A stretch of DNA of 64,000 bases from Brachybacterium alimentarium (GCF_002332425.1 NZ_NRGS01000014.1:124001-188000); one strand, 5' to 3'; positions 42,237-53,716 are shown, counted from the stretch's first letter. Notes: generated from the letters alone by a model not told the origin. Translations and numbers: made by a program.

Positions 42237-43131
42237 GCGGGGGAGAAAGCGTCGCCGGCGCTCCTGGGTGGAGGTGGCCAGCGGCATCGGGTATCTCTCC
42301 CCCGCGTTGCTGATCCTGGGGGTGTTCCTCTTCTACCCGTTGGTCAAGACCGGGTACCTCAGCGCCTTCGTCACGAACGTGCGTGGCGATGCAGTGAACC
42401 TGGCGGGCCTGGAGAACTACTGGAACGTCTTCACCTCGTCGACCTTCCTGCCCTCGATGCGCGTCACACTCCTGTTCACCCTCATGACGGTGCCGTGCAC
42501 CATCGTCATCGCGTTGCTGCTGGCCGTGATGACCAACCGACGGCTGCGCGGCATCACGGTGTTCCGCACGACCTATGCCTCCACCATGGCCGTTTCCGCG
42601 GCGGCGGCCGCGGTGATGTTCCGCGCCCTGTTCCACCCCAGCTCCGGAGCGTTCAACAAGATTCTCGATCTGGTGGGCCTGCCCGGTGTCGGCTGGCTGA
42701 CGGACCCCGCCGTTGCGCTGATCTCCGTGGCCCTCACAACCATCTGGATGAGCCTGGGGTTCAACTTCCTCGTGCTGCTAGGCGGTCTGCAGTCCATTCC
42801 CGACGAGCTCTACGAATCCGCCATGATCGACGGAGCGGGGAGCTGGCGCCGACTGGTGAACGTCACGATCCCCCTGCTCTCACCAGTGCTGCTGTTCGTC
42901 GGGATCGTGCTGGTGATCGATTCGTTCCAGTCCTTCGGGCAGATCGACATCCTCACCCAGGGCGGGCCCGCCGGGGCGACGAACCTGATCGTGTACGAGA
43001 TCTACCAGAACGCCTTCCCCCGGAACCAGGTCGGGTTCGCCAGTGCCCAGGCCGTCGTCCTCTTCGTGATCGTCCTCGTGCTGACGGCTCTCCAGTTCAA
43101 GTTCTCCGAGAAGAAGGTGCATTACCAGTGA
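42223..43131 (+). CDS. ABC importer permease (UgpA type)
   Basis: A 302-residue permease with a very basic N-terminus (RGRKRRRRSW), six helices and the coupling loop ESAMIDGAG. ATG at 42223 lies within the end of the binding-protein gene, and the overlap of 14 bases without a clear ribosome site points to translational coupling. Its stop overlaps the next start as GTGA. Confidence 0.88.
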   Translation: MPTTERGRKRRRRSWVEVASGIGYLSPALLILGVFLFYPLVKTGYLSAFVTNVRGDAVNLAGLENYWNVFTSSTFLPSMRVTLLFTLMTVPCTIVIALLLAVMTNRRLRGITVFRTTYASTMAVSAAAAAVMFRALFHPSSGAFNKILDLVGLPGVGWLTDPAVALISVALTTIWMSLGFNFLVLLGGLQSIPDELYESAMIDGAGSWRRLVNVTIPLLSPVLLFVGIVLVIDSFQSFGQIDILTQGGPAGATNLIVYEIYQNAFPRNQVGFASAQAVVLFVIVLVLTALQFKFSEKKVHYQ

Positions 43132-43952
43132 CGCCCGTGACCGGCCGGTGGTCCAAGGTCATCACCTACACAGTGCTCGTCGCGCTCGCACTGATGACAG
43201 CTTTCCCGGTGCTCTACGCCCTCTCGGTGAGCCTGATGTCGCAGGAGGACTTCAATGCAGGTGCCTTCTTCCCCACCGAGTTCACGCCCGAGAACTATGC
43301 CCGCGCGACGGAGAGCTTCCCGCTACTGAAGTACCTTCTGAACTCCATGGTCATGTCGCTGCTGGTAACGATGGCGCTGCTCGTCACCAGTTCGACGGCG
43401 GCTTTCGCATTCACCTTCGTAAAGTTCCGCGGGCGCAGCTTCTTCTTCGCGGTGATCATCAGCACGATGATGATCCCCTGGGAAGCGACGATCATCGTGA
43501 ACTTCCAGACCGTGCGGGACCTCGATTGGCTCAATACCTTCGCAGGTCTGTCCGTCCCGTCGTTCGCCACCGCCTTCGGCATCTTCCTGCTGCGACAGTC
43601 CTTCCTCACCCTCCCGAACGATCTTTACGACGCGGCACGGATCGACGGCTGCCCTCGCCGGCGCTTCTTCGTGACCATGGTGCTGCCCCTGTCGCGGCCG
43701 ATGCTCGCCACGCTAGCCGTGTACGGATTCCTGACCACCTGGAACAAGTATCTGTGGCCGCTGCTGGTGACCAGCGATGACAGCGTGCGCACCGTACAGA
43801 TCGGGCTGAAGATGATGCAGGGCGAGGAGATGACCGCTTGGCCGGTGGTGATGGCAGCCGTGGTGATGGCGATCGTGCCGACCGTGGTGGTGCTGCTGGT
43901 CGGAGTTCGAAGTCTGCAACGAGGCCTGATGTCAGGAGCATTGAAAGGATGA
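43128..43952 (+). CDS. ABC importer permease (UgpE type)
   Basis: A 274-residue permease with six helices; coupling loop DAARIDGCP and the typical C-terminal RGLMSGALKG. It starts with GTG overlapping the previous stop by four bases and overlaps the phosphodiesterase start by four bases (ATGA). No ATPase gene is found in this operon. Confidence 0.9.
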   Translation: MTPVTGRWSKVITYTVLVALALMTAFPVLYALSVSLMSQEDFNAGAFFPTEFTPENYARATESFPLLKYLLNSMVMSLLVTMALLVTSSTAAFAFTFVKFRGRSFFFAVIISTMMIPWEATIIVNFQTVRDLDWLNTFAGLSVPSFATAFGIFLLRQSFLTLPNDLYDAARIDGCPRRRFFVTMVLPLSRPMLATLAVYGFLTTWNKYLWPLLVTSDDSVRTVQIGLKMMQGEEMTAWPVVMAAVVMAIVPTVVVLLVGVRSLQRGLMSGALKG

Positions 43953-44824
43953 CCATGAGATACACCCACGATGGCAAGCGGCGCAAAGCACTCTTCGTCG
44001 GCTTCGACGGAGTCCGCGACGACGTCCTGCGAGCGCTCGCCCCGCCTGCGGTCCAGGATCTGGCCTCCCACGGCCGCTGGTGGACGACGACCTTGCCAGA
44101 CGTCGACGTCGCACCGACGGTCACCGCGGTTGGCTGGTCGACTCTTCTCACCGGGGTCTGGCCTTCGACGCACAAGGTCTCCGGGAACGAGGACGAGTTC
44201 CACCTGCTGCACCGCTATCCGTCCGTGCTCACCCGCGCGTACAGCGCAGACCGCGAGATCCGCACCTACGCAGCAGCATCGGCGCTCATCTTCGGCACCC
44301 ACTACGGGCCCGGCCCGATCCTGGGTCCCGGGGTCAACAAGCTCTCGTTCTTCGATCGCCGCGACTACCGCGAGGGATTCTCGGACACCGATCCCCTGGT
44401 GCTCGACGAGGCCGTCCGGGAGCTTCGCACCGGGGAGCATGACCTGTCCTTCGTCTACTTCGGACAGGCCGACAAGGTGGGTCATGAGCATGGCGTGGGC
44501 GATGAGTACCGCGAGGTGATCGGCGTGCTGGATGACTATCTGGGGCGGCTTCTCGAGGCCGTGCGCAGGCGGCCGACATACGACCGGGAGGAGTGGCTGG
44601 TCATGCTCAGCACCGATCACGGGCATCTCGACGAGGGTGGACACGGCGGCGGGTCCTGGCAGGAACGCCAATCGTTCATCATCGCCGGACTTCTGAGCGG
44701 CACGACCGATGCGAAATGGCGTGAGGAGGCAGAGCCGGTGGACCTCGCCCCGACCCTCATGGACCATCTAGCGGTCCCGGTCGATCCAGCATGGGGCTAT
44801 CCCGGCACCACACTGTGCAGCTGA
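43949..44824 (+). CDS. Type I phosphodiesterase/nucleotide pyrophosphatase (alkaline phosphatase superfamily)
   Basis: A 291-residue metal-dependent phosphoesterase without a signal peptide, so cytoplasmic. The metal ligand Asp20 is in LFVGFDGVRDD, the likely nucleophile Thr59 in PTVTAVGWSTLLTG, and further metal ligands are in GHEHG and LSTDHGHLDEGGHGG. The usual Asn after the nucleophile in NPP enzymes (the NH of FPNH) is absent here, so substrate handling may differ. At 291 residues it is short, lacking the large cap of NPPs. Start overlaps the permease stop (ATGA). Likely role: cleaving the imported phosphodiester inside the cell. Confidence 0.85.
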   Translation: MTMRYTHDGKRRKALFVGFDGVRDDVLRALAPPAVQDLASHGRWWTTTLPDVDVAPTVTAVGWSTLLTGVWPSTHKVSGNEDEFHLLHRYPSVLTRAYSADREIRTYAAASALIFGTHYGPGPILGPGVNKLSFFDRRDYREGFSDTDPLVLDEAVRELRTGEHDLSFVYFGQADKVGHEHGVGDEYREVIGVLDDYLGRLLEAVRRRPTYDREEWLVMLSTDHGHLDEGGHGGGSWQERQSFIIAGLLSGTTDAKWREEAEPVDLAPTLMDHLAVPVDPAWGYPGTTLCS

Positions 44825-44926
44825 TCGGCCCGCACCAGCGGAGCTGCCGGTGGCGCCTCACTCGCCGGGCGACCAAGACCCCCCGGGGACGACACCGATG
44901 CCGCCGAGGGACCCGCACGGGGCCCG

Positions 44927-44938
44927 TTGTTCGAACAA
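44927..44938. promoter_or_regulatory. 12-bp perfect palindrome upstream of the secreted metallophosphoesterase
   Basis: TTGTTCGAACAA lies in the 188-base gap between the two phosphoesterase genes, 75 bases before the start at 45013. It shares GTTC/GAAC half-sites with the inverted repeat at 39377-39388, so the same regulator might bind both. Confidence 0.45.
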
Positions 44939-45012
44939 TCGCTCGTGGAGCGCTCCAGCCCGATGTTGTTGTCGCTCCGAGCCCGTCCAACACTGATCGC
45001 AAGGACACTCCA

Positions 45013-47220
45013 ATGGCCGACAATGCCGTCACTTTCAATCGCCGACGACTCCTCGCACTGACACCGCTGCCCCTGGCGGCCGCTCTCCCAGGCCCGTCGG
45101 CTCTGCCAGCGCAGGCGGCCGAAACAACTCCAGGTGGAGGGCAGGTCATCGCCTTCGTCACCGATGTGCACCTCAACCCCGAAGAGGAGGTGAAGACCGC
45201 GCGTGCCCAAGCATGCGCCGATGCTCTGGTCGAGCTCGATCCGGATCTGGTCCTCCACGGCGGAGACCTCACCGATCACGGCACTACCCTGGCACTGCGT
45301 ACCTGGATGGAGATGTTCCCGGCGTCGTTCCGCGACCGGATCCACCATGTCCCGGGCAACCACGAAGCCGCCTGGACCAACGACGCGTACGAGGCCTACG
45401 AGTCCGAGATCGGACCGAGGCAGTACTCGATCGACCTCGACGACATCCACATTGTCCTCAACGACGACTCCATCCCCGGGCAGAGTATCGCCGACTACGA
45501 CGACCAAAAGGTAGCCTGGCTGCGCCGTGACCTGGCCAAGGCAGCCGGACGGCCCATTCTGGTGGTCTCCCACCACATCCTGGCGCTGACACCGAACCAG
45601 ATCCGCAATGGCGACAAGGTGCTCGACGTTCTCACCGAGGCCGGGGCCGGGGCCTACCTGTGCGGACATATCCACAGCGAACGCTCCAACGTGGTCAACG
45701 GGCTGACCGAGCTTACCGGCGTCTCCAATGGCGCCGACCCTGGCTACTACCAGCTGACTCGGCACACCACCGAGGAGAGCGACGTGTTCGAGGTGGAACG
45801 CGTCGACATCGCGGACCCCACCAAGCCCGAGGCCGAGCCCGGCCGCCATTCACTTCCTGCAATCGACCTGGCGCCGACCGACCGTAATCGGCTCCGGCCC
45901 GGGCGGGCCGAGGCTCGTGTCACGGCGGAGGGGCTGAAGATCGAGGTAGACCTGGGACCCGATGCCCAGGTTGAGAAGGTCGAGGCTGCCGTGATGGGGC
46001 CGGAACTGGATAGCGGCAACATCGACGACTACCAGCCGCTGACTTCCGACGGGAACACGTGGACAGGCATTCTCGACCTGACCGATGTTCCGGCAGGGGA
46101 GAATCGCGCGTTGATCCGGGTCTCCGCTCCCGGTGGGGCCGGGCCCATAGGCGGGAACTTGTGGCGCACCACCCTCCACTTCGAGCTGGAGGGGTTCATC
46201 CCGGACTGGACGTTCACGCTTCGCGGTACGACCACCGCCGCGCTCATCGCAGACGAGGAGCTGGTGATCACTGCCACCACTGCTGGCCACATCTGGGCGC
46301 TGCGCAACGAAGGTCGCCGCGTCCGACCCGTCTGGCGGACCCACATCGGCCCCGTCCACAACGACCCGGTCGCCATCGCCGACCGGCACCAGATCTTTCT
46401 GCCCTCCTCGGACCACCACGTCTATGCGCTGGACTCCACCACTGGTGAGCGCCTGTGGCAGACCGATCTGGGCGCGCCGGTGATGTCGGACCTGGCAACG
46501 GCCTCGACCGACGACGGCCAGATCATTCTGGCGGTCGCTATCGACTCGCTGTACTGCCTGAACGCCGATGACGGCTCCCTCCGGTGGCAGCAGCAGCTGG
46601 CCGGATTCAGTCGCGGTCCCGCCACGTGCGACGGTGAGCAGATCTACCTCGGCCTCGCCGACGGCCATACCTGGGCCTTCGACGTACGCACCGGCGAACC
46701 AGGGTGGAGCATCGAGCAGGCCGGCGGCGAGACCAGCAAATACCACAGGATTCTCTACGGGCCCTGGCAGGCGCGTCGTCTGCTGCTCCCCGACGACGCG
46801 CTCCTGGCCTATAGCTTTGATTCGATGCGGGCAGTCAAACGCAGTAACGGTGAGTTGCTCTGGGAGCGCGAGGGTTCTTTCAGCGTCTGCCCTGGAGCCC
46901 GGATGTGGGGCGATCAGGTGCTGTCCGTCAGCAACAACGGCACCGTGCTGTTGCTCGACCCCGCTACTGGCGACGCGGATCTCGAGGTGGAGACGGTCCC
47001 ATACATCAAGAATGCCGACTTCCTGATCCGAGACACCACTGTCATCATCACCAGCGTCGGCGGGCTGGTGGCCACGGTCGACCTGAATGACGGGGCCAGT
47101 GAGACTGTTGGTCAGATGGCTCCCGACTATGTGTTCTCCACACCAGTGCTGTCGCCAGACCAGAGTCACTACATCGCGGCCACGATGGGCGGCGAGCTGC
47201 GCAGCTATCCGCTGCCGTGA
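45013..47220 (+). CDS. Tat-exported metallophosphoesterase with a C-terminal PQQ-type beta-propeller
   Basis: A 735-residue exported protein. The signal peptide has the twin-arginine motif NRRRLLAL followed by a hydrophobic stretch to about residue 36. Residues 45-300 are a calcineurin-like phosphoesterase: TDVHLN (D51, H53), HGGDLTDHG, VPGNHEA, VSHHILAL and CGHIHSE, a complete metal site. A beta-sandwich (about 320-420) links to a PQQ/WD40-like propeller (about 425-735) with repeats such as HHVYALDSTTGERLWQTDLG and YCLNADDGSLRWQQQL. The combination suggests phosphatase action on an extracellular polymer or ester bound by the propeller. AAGGA precedes the ATG. It is separated from the operon by 188 bases and may have its own promoter. 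Confidence 0.87.
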   Translation: MADNAVTFNRRRLLALTPLPLAAALPGPSALPAQAAETTPGGGQVIAFVTDVHLNPEEEVKTARAQACADALVELDPDLVLHGGDLTDHGTTLALRTWMEMFPASFRDRIHHVPGNHEAAWTNDAYEAYESEIGPRQYSIDLDDIHIVLNDDSIPGQSIADYDDQKVAWLRRDLAKAAGRPILVVSHHILALTPNQIRNGDKVLDVLTEAGAGAYLCGHIHSERSNVVNGLTELTGVSNGADPGYYQLTRHTTEESDVFEVERVDIADPTKPEAEPGRHSLPAIDLAPTDRNRLRPGRAEARVTAEGLKIEVDLGPDAQVEKVEAAVMGPELDSGNIDDYQPLTSDGNTWTGILDLTDVPAGENRALIRVSAPGGAGPIGGNLWRTTLHFELEGFIPDWTFTLRGTTTAALIADEELVITATTAGHIWALRNEGRRVRPVWRTHIGPVHNDPVAIADRHQIFLPSSDHHVYALDSTTGERLWQTDLGAPVMSDLATASTDDGQIILAVAIDSLYCLNADDGSLRWQQQLAGFSRGPATCDGEQIYLGLADGHTWAFDVRTGEPGWSIEQAGGETSKYHRILYGPWQARRLLLPDDALLAYSFDSMRAVKRSNGELLWEREGSFSVCPGARMWGDQVLSVSNNGTVLLLDPATGDADLEVETVPYIKNADFLIRDTTVIITSVGGLVATVDLNDGASETVGQMAPDYVFSTPVLSPDQSHYIAATMGGELRSYPLP

Positions 47221-47423
47221 CCTCAGGGAGAGCATCTGCATCTCGATCCGAGGGGCAACGAACCGGTCGAGTATGACGCAAGCTCAGCGTCCGGAGAAGA
47301 TCGTCATCTGGGGTGCGATGCGGGGTGACCGTGACGCCCAGCACGAGGCTGCCGGGCATCGGGAGTGTTCCTGGTGGACATGGTTACCTTGGGCTGTCCA
47401 TCAGGCGGCTCGGTGCCGGCCCG

Positions 47424-47726
47424 TCATCGATCCGAGTTCGATGCCCGTAGCCGACCGAGGGCGTGTTCCAGGTGCTTCCGGAGTCGCTGGTTCTCGGCGG
47501 TAAGGTCGCGGACGCGCGCGGTGGCGACCTCGAGGCGGCGTAGCAAGGATGCATCGGTCGAACGTTGGGACGCAGGCACCTGTGCGCCGGATCTGCCTCG
47601 TCGGAGGTCGCGCAGCCGTCGGATTTCGGCGCAGATGTCCTCCTGCGTGTAGAGCCAGGAGCGTGAGACTTGTGCCTTCTGGGCGACGATCTGGAAGGTG
47701 ACCGGGAGGACCGTGGAGTTCCGCAC
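47424..47726 (-). pseudogene. Truncated transposon accessory gene (DUF6262 / TnpC-like)
   Basis: The frame encodes about 100 residues whose body matches the DUF6262 pattern: PVTFQIVAQKAQVSRSWLYT (HTH-like), EDICAEIRRLRDL, then ASQRSTDASLLRRLE and ENQRLRKHLEHALGRLRA. Full-length members carry roughly 35 more N-terminal residues and accompany tyrosine-recombinase transposons of the TnpA/TnpB/TnpC type. Here the N-terminal part is lost at a junction with the PIN toxin stump (about 47735-47760). No recombinase gene remains. The 200 bases on the other side (47221-47423) show no recognisable gene and are probably more debris. Confidence 0.75.
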
Positions 47727-47741
47727 CAGGACGCCGGCCGC

Positions 47742-47807
47742 TCAGGCCTCTGGGCCGAACGGCGTAATGGCCCGCATCGCGGCCGAGGTGTCGAGGTAGA
47801 CGATCAT
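47742..47807 (-). pseudogene. PIN-domain (VapC-type) toxin, N-terminal stump
   Basis: ATG at 47807 overlaps the antitoxin stop and starts MIVYLDTSAAM, the typical first strand of a PIN nuclease with its first catalytic Asp. After about 14 residues the similarity ends and a TGA closes the frame at 47742. The remaining ~110 residues are missing, replaced by transposon debris, so no active toxin can be made. Confidence 0.8.
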
Positions 47808-48061
47808 TCCTCGCCCCGCAGATCGTCGAGGATCTCGCGGCTGCTGACGCCGTGCGCCAGCGGGATCGCCTCCAGATCGACGGGGCGGGCAGCACTTACC
47901 CTGCCCGCCTCTCGCAGAGCGTCGAGCGGGGAGCTGGAGTATGGGACCAGGCGGGCGAACGGCCGACCGTTGTTGGTGATCGAGATGGTCTCCCCGGCCT
48001 CGACCCGACGCAGGATCTCCGTGCTGTGATCACGCAGTTCGCGGTGCGTGATGGTGAACAT
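47804..48061 (-). CDS. Phd/YefM-type antitoxin (orphaned)
   Basis: An 85-residue antitoxin. MFTITHRELRDHSTEILRRV is the N-terminal DNA-binding and dimerisation region, followed by GETISITNNGRPFARLVP, both classic Phd/YefM features. The C-terminal half would neutralise the PIN toxin. The start is ATG at 48061; the frame is open upstream, but that part lacks homology features. Its stop overlaps the toxin stump start (AATGA), the normal coupling in such pairs. The antitoxin itself looks intact. Confidence 0.85.
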   Translation of the reverse strand: MFTITHRELRDHSTEILRRVEAGETISITNNGRPFARLVPYSSSPLDALREAGRVSAARPVDLEAIPLAHGVSSREILDDLRGEE

Positions 48062-48229
48062 GGCCCCAGAACTCCTGACGGTCGGATGCCTCATAACACG
48101 ATGTAGCACACCCTAGCAAGCGAGCCGACCGGTACCGGTAGGCCCCTGGATCCGACGGTCAAGGATCACCCAGGGCCGGCCGCGGCGCCACACGCCGTCG
48201 TGACGCCAGCTGATGGCCATCCCGAGTAG

Positions 48230-51301
<3,072 letters not shown>

Positions 51302-51324
51302 CCCGACACCTCGCCGTGATCGTC

Positions 51325-51362
51325 GCGACGCCCCGGGCCGATAGTCTGGTCCGGGGCGTCGC
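51325..51362 (+). terminator. Terminator hairpin after lacZ, with a -10-like loop
   Basis: GCGACGCCCCGG (51325-51336) pairs perfectly with CCGGGGCGTCGC (51351-51362). The loop contains TAGTCT, which fits the local -10 pattern and could belong to the promoter of the gene at 51396. Confidence 0.65.
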
Positions 51363-51395
51363 GCGGCGTTTCGTGGATACGGCACAGGGAGACGC

Positions 51396-52148
51396 ATGAC
51401 TCAGGGGTACGGACCGAACAACGGGCAGCAGCCGCAGTGGGGCCAGGGGGACCAGAACCCGCAGCAGCCGGCTCAGCCGCAGTGGCAGCCGGCCCCGCAG
51501 CCGCAGTCCCCCGCGCAGCCGCAGTGGCAGCCGGCCTCCCCGGCGCCCACTCCCGCACCGGGCGGCTACCCGGGCGCCCCGGCCGCTGCCGCCTATCCCG
51601 GCGCCCCCGGGCACTCCGCACCGAACGGCGTCGGCTCCGGAGCCGGCTCAGGCTCCGGCTCGAGACTCGCGAAGCTCACCCAGTGGATGCTGATCCTGGT
51701 GGCCGCCGTGATCGTGGTGCGCGTGATCCGCGAGATCGTCAGCATCGTGACGTCCCTCGTCGGGAATGCGGCCATGAGCAGCGGCTCCATGGACAACGGC
51801 ATGGCCGTCGCCGGCGGAGGCGTCATCGTCGGTCTGCTCTTCCTGCTCGTGAACGGGCTGGTCTCGCTGGGCCTGCTCGTCCTCTCGATCATGGTGGCTG
51901 TGCAGTCCACGGGGCGCGGACGCGCGGGCGCGATCATCGTCGCGGCGACCCTCGTGGTGTCCGTCATCGTGTACTGGATCTTCTCCGGCATCTTCACCGC
52001 CGTCCTCTACAACGCCGGTGACTTCTCCACCATCCAGACCGTATCGATCATCTCTGTCGTGGTCGAGATCGTCCGTCTGCTCGTCGTGTTCGCCGGCCTC
52101 ATCGTCGGTGGCCTGATGGCGCGGAACTGGGTGAAGCGCAACGCGTGA
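51396..52148 (+). CDS. Small membrane protein with a Pro/Gln-rich N-terminus, unknown function
   Basis: A 250-residue protein. Residues 1-85 are a disordered, Pro/Gln/Gly/Ala-rich tail with repeated (P)QPQWQPA units. Four hydrophobic helices follow (about 92-112, 140-165, 178-200 and 212-238), and the protein ends in a basic NWVKRNA. Similar tailed four-helix proteins are common in actinobacteria and lack an assigned role. It is not obviously cotranscribed with lacZ or tgt. The ATG at 51396 follows GGGAG. Confidence 0.8.
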   Translation: MTQGYGPNNGQQPQWGQGDQNPQQPAQPQWQPAPQPQSPAQPQWQPASPAPTPAPGGYPGAPAAAAYPGAPGHSAPNGVGSGAGSGSGSRLAKLTQWMLILVAAVIVVRVIREIVSIVTSLVGNAAMSSGSMDNGMAVAGGGVIVGLLFLLVNGLVSLGLLVLSIMVAVQSTGRGRAGAIIVAATLVVSVIVYWIFSGIFTAVLYNAGDFSTIQTVSIISVVVEIVRLLVVFAGLIVGGLMARNWVKRNA

Positions 52149-52174
52149 CCCTCGCGCCACCTCCCCTCTTGCCG

Positions 52175-52209
52175 GCGACGGCCCGTCCCCTCAGGGGTCG
52201 GGCCGTCGC
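52175..52209. terminator. Terminator hairpin between convergent genes
   Basis: GCGACGGCCCGTCCCC (52175-52190) pairs with GGGGTCGGGCCGTCGC (52194-52209) with one mismatch and a 3-base loop. It lies between the membrane protein gene and tgt. Confidence 0.75.
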
Positions 52210-52258
52210 TCTGTCACGACCGGTCAGCCGCAGGGGTCCGGGGTCAGGGGTCAGGGGC

Positions 52259-53587
52259 TCAGCGAGGAGCGCCGTAGTACGCGCCGGTCGTCTCCTCGCG
52301 CAGAGCGTCGAAGTCGCCGCTGTGCAGCGCGGCGCGGATGCGGTCCACCAGGCGCACCACGAAGCGCTCGTTGTGGATCGTGCACAGCGTCGAGGAGAGC
52401 ATCTCCTTGGCCCGGAACAGATGGTGCACGTAGGCGGCGGTGTAGTGCGTGCAGGTGTAGCAGTCGCAGGCCTCGTCGATCGGTGCGAACTGCCGGCGGT
52501 ACCGCGAACCGGTGAGGTTCACCCGCCCGGTGCGGGTGTAGACCGCGCTGTTGCGGGCCACCCGGGACGGGGAGACGCAGTCGAAGGTGTCCGCACCGGA
52601 GGCGATCGCCACGAAGAGGTCGTCGACCTCGCTGATGCCCAGCAGGTGGCGGGGCTTGGCCTCGGGCAGCTCGTCGGTCACCCAGTCCACGATGGTGCCG
52701 AGGTTCTCCTTCTCGAGCGCGCCGCCGATCCCGAAGCCGTCGAAGCTCCAGCCTTCCACGTCCATCGCGCCGAGGTCCCGGGACGCCTGCCGGCGCAGGT
52801 CCTCGTACTGGGCGCCCTGGATGACGCCCCACAGCTGCTGGTAGGGGCGATGCGTGCGGTCCGCGGTGAGCCGGGCGTGCTCGGCGAGGCAGCGGATCGC
52901 CCACAGCCGGGTGCGCTCGAGGGCCTGCTCCTGGTAGCGGCGGGAGTTCATGAGCGTGGTGAGCTCGTCGAAGGCGAACATGATGTCCGCCCCCAGGCCG
53001 TGCTGGATCTGCATGGAGATCTCGGGCGTGAAACGGTGCTCGTCGCCGTTGATGAAGGAGCGGAAGGTGACCCCGTCGTCGTCGACGTGGGCGAGGCGCT
53101 CCTTGCCCTCGGCGACGGCGTCGTCCTCCCCGGAGGAGGTGCGGGCCTTCTCCCCGCCGGAGAACTCGCTCGAGAGCACCTTCTTGAAGCCCGCGCCGAG
53201 GCTCATCACCTGGAAGCCGCCGGAGTCGGTGTAGGTGGGGCCGGGCCAGTTCATGAAGGCGCCCAGGCCCCCGGCCTCGTCGATCAGGTCGTGGCCGGGC
53301 TGGAGGTAGAGGTGGTAGGCGTTGGCGAGCAGCGCCTGGGTGCCCAGATCGCTCATCGACTCCGGCAGCACGGCCTTGACGGTGGCCTTGGTGCCGACGG
53401 GGATGAAGGCGGGGGTCGCGATCTCGCCGTGCGGAGTGGTGATCACGCCGGCGCGGGCCTTGTCCCCGTGGCGTGCCGTGACCTCGAACCCGGTCTCGGC
53501 CCGGCCCGGATGGGCGGAGGGCGCAGGGACGGAGGGTCCCGCGGCGGTGGGCAGCGGCGGCGTCGGCTCGGGGGCGTCGGTGGTCAC
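52259..53587 (-). CDS. tgt: Queuine tRNA-ribosyltransferase (tRNA-guanine transglycosylase)
   Basis: A 442-residue TGT that swaps guanine-34 for a queuine precursor in tRNAs with GUN anticodons. The catalytic block DSGGFQVMSLG starts with the general-base Asp121, and the Zn site CDCYTCTHYT plus the following histidine is complete near residue 370; the nucleophile Asp lies in the GFGIGGALEKE region. The N-terminal 30 residues are a Pro/Ala-rich extension not found in most TGTs. The start is GTG at 53587. No queuosine synthesis genes are in the window, so the base may be salvaged or made elsewhere. Confidence 0.95.
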   Translation of the reverse strand: MTTDAPEPTPPLPTAAGPSVPAPSAHPGRAETGFEVTARHGDKARAGVITTPHGEIATPAFIPVGTKATVKAVLPESMSDLGTQALLANAYHLYLQPGHDLIDEAGGLGAFMNWPGPTYTDSGGFQVMSLGAGFKKVLSSEFSGGEKARTSSGEDDAVAEGKERLAHVDDDGVTFRSFINGDEHRFTPEISMQIQHGLGADIMFAFDELTTLMNSRRYQEQALERTRLWAIRCLAEHARLTADRTHRPYQQLWGVIQGAQYEDLRRQASRDLGAMDVEGWSFDGFGIGGALEKENLGTIVDWVTDELPEAKPRHLLGISEVDDLFVAIASGADTFDCVSPSRVARNSAVYTRTGRVNLTGSRYRRQFAPIDEACDCYTCTHYTAAYVHHLFRAKEMLSSTLCTIHNERFVVRLVDRIRAALHSGDFDALREETTGAYYGAPR

Positions 53588-53710
53588 TGGCTCATGGTCC
53601 CACGACGTCCCCCGCCCGGACGTGCCGGATCGCCACCGCGACGCGCATCACGCCCGCAGGGTCCGGTGCCCGTCAGCGCGGCCCGCCACGTCGCGCAGAC
53701 GTCGATCCAC

Positions 53711-53716
53711 TAGAAT
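53711..53716 (+). promoter_or_regulatory. Candidate -10 box of the first acyltransferase-SGNH gene
   Basis: TAGAAT in the gap divergent from tgt, an actinobacterial TANNNT-type -10. No -35 is evident. Transcription would begin about 53722, well before the purine-rich GGAAGGGG at 53775-53782. Confidence 0.4.
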
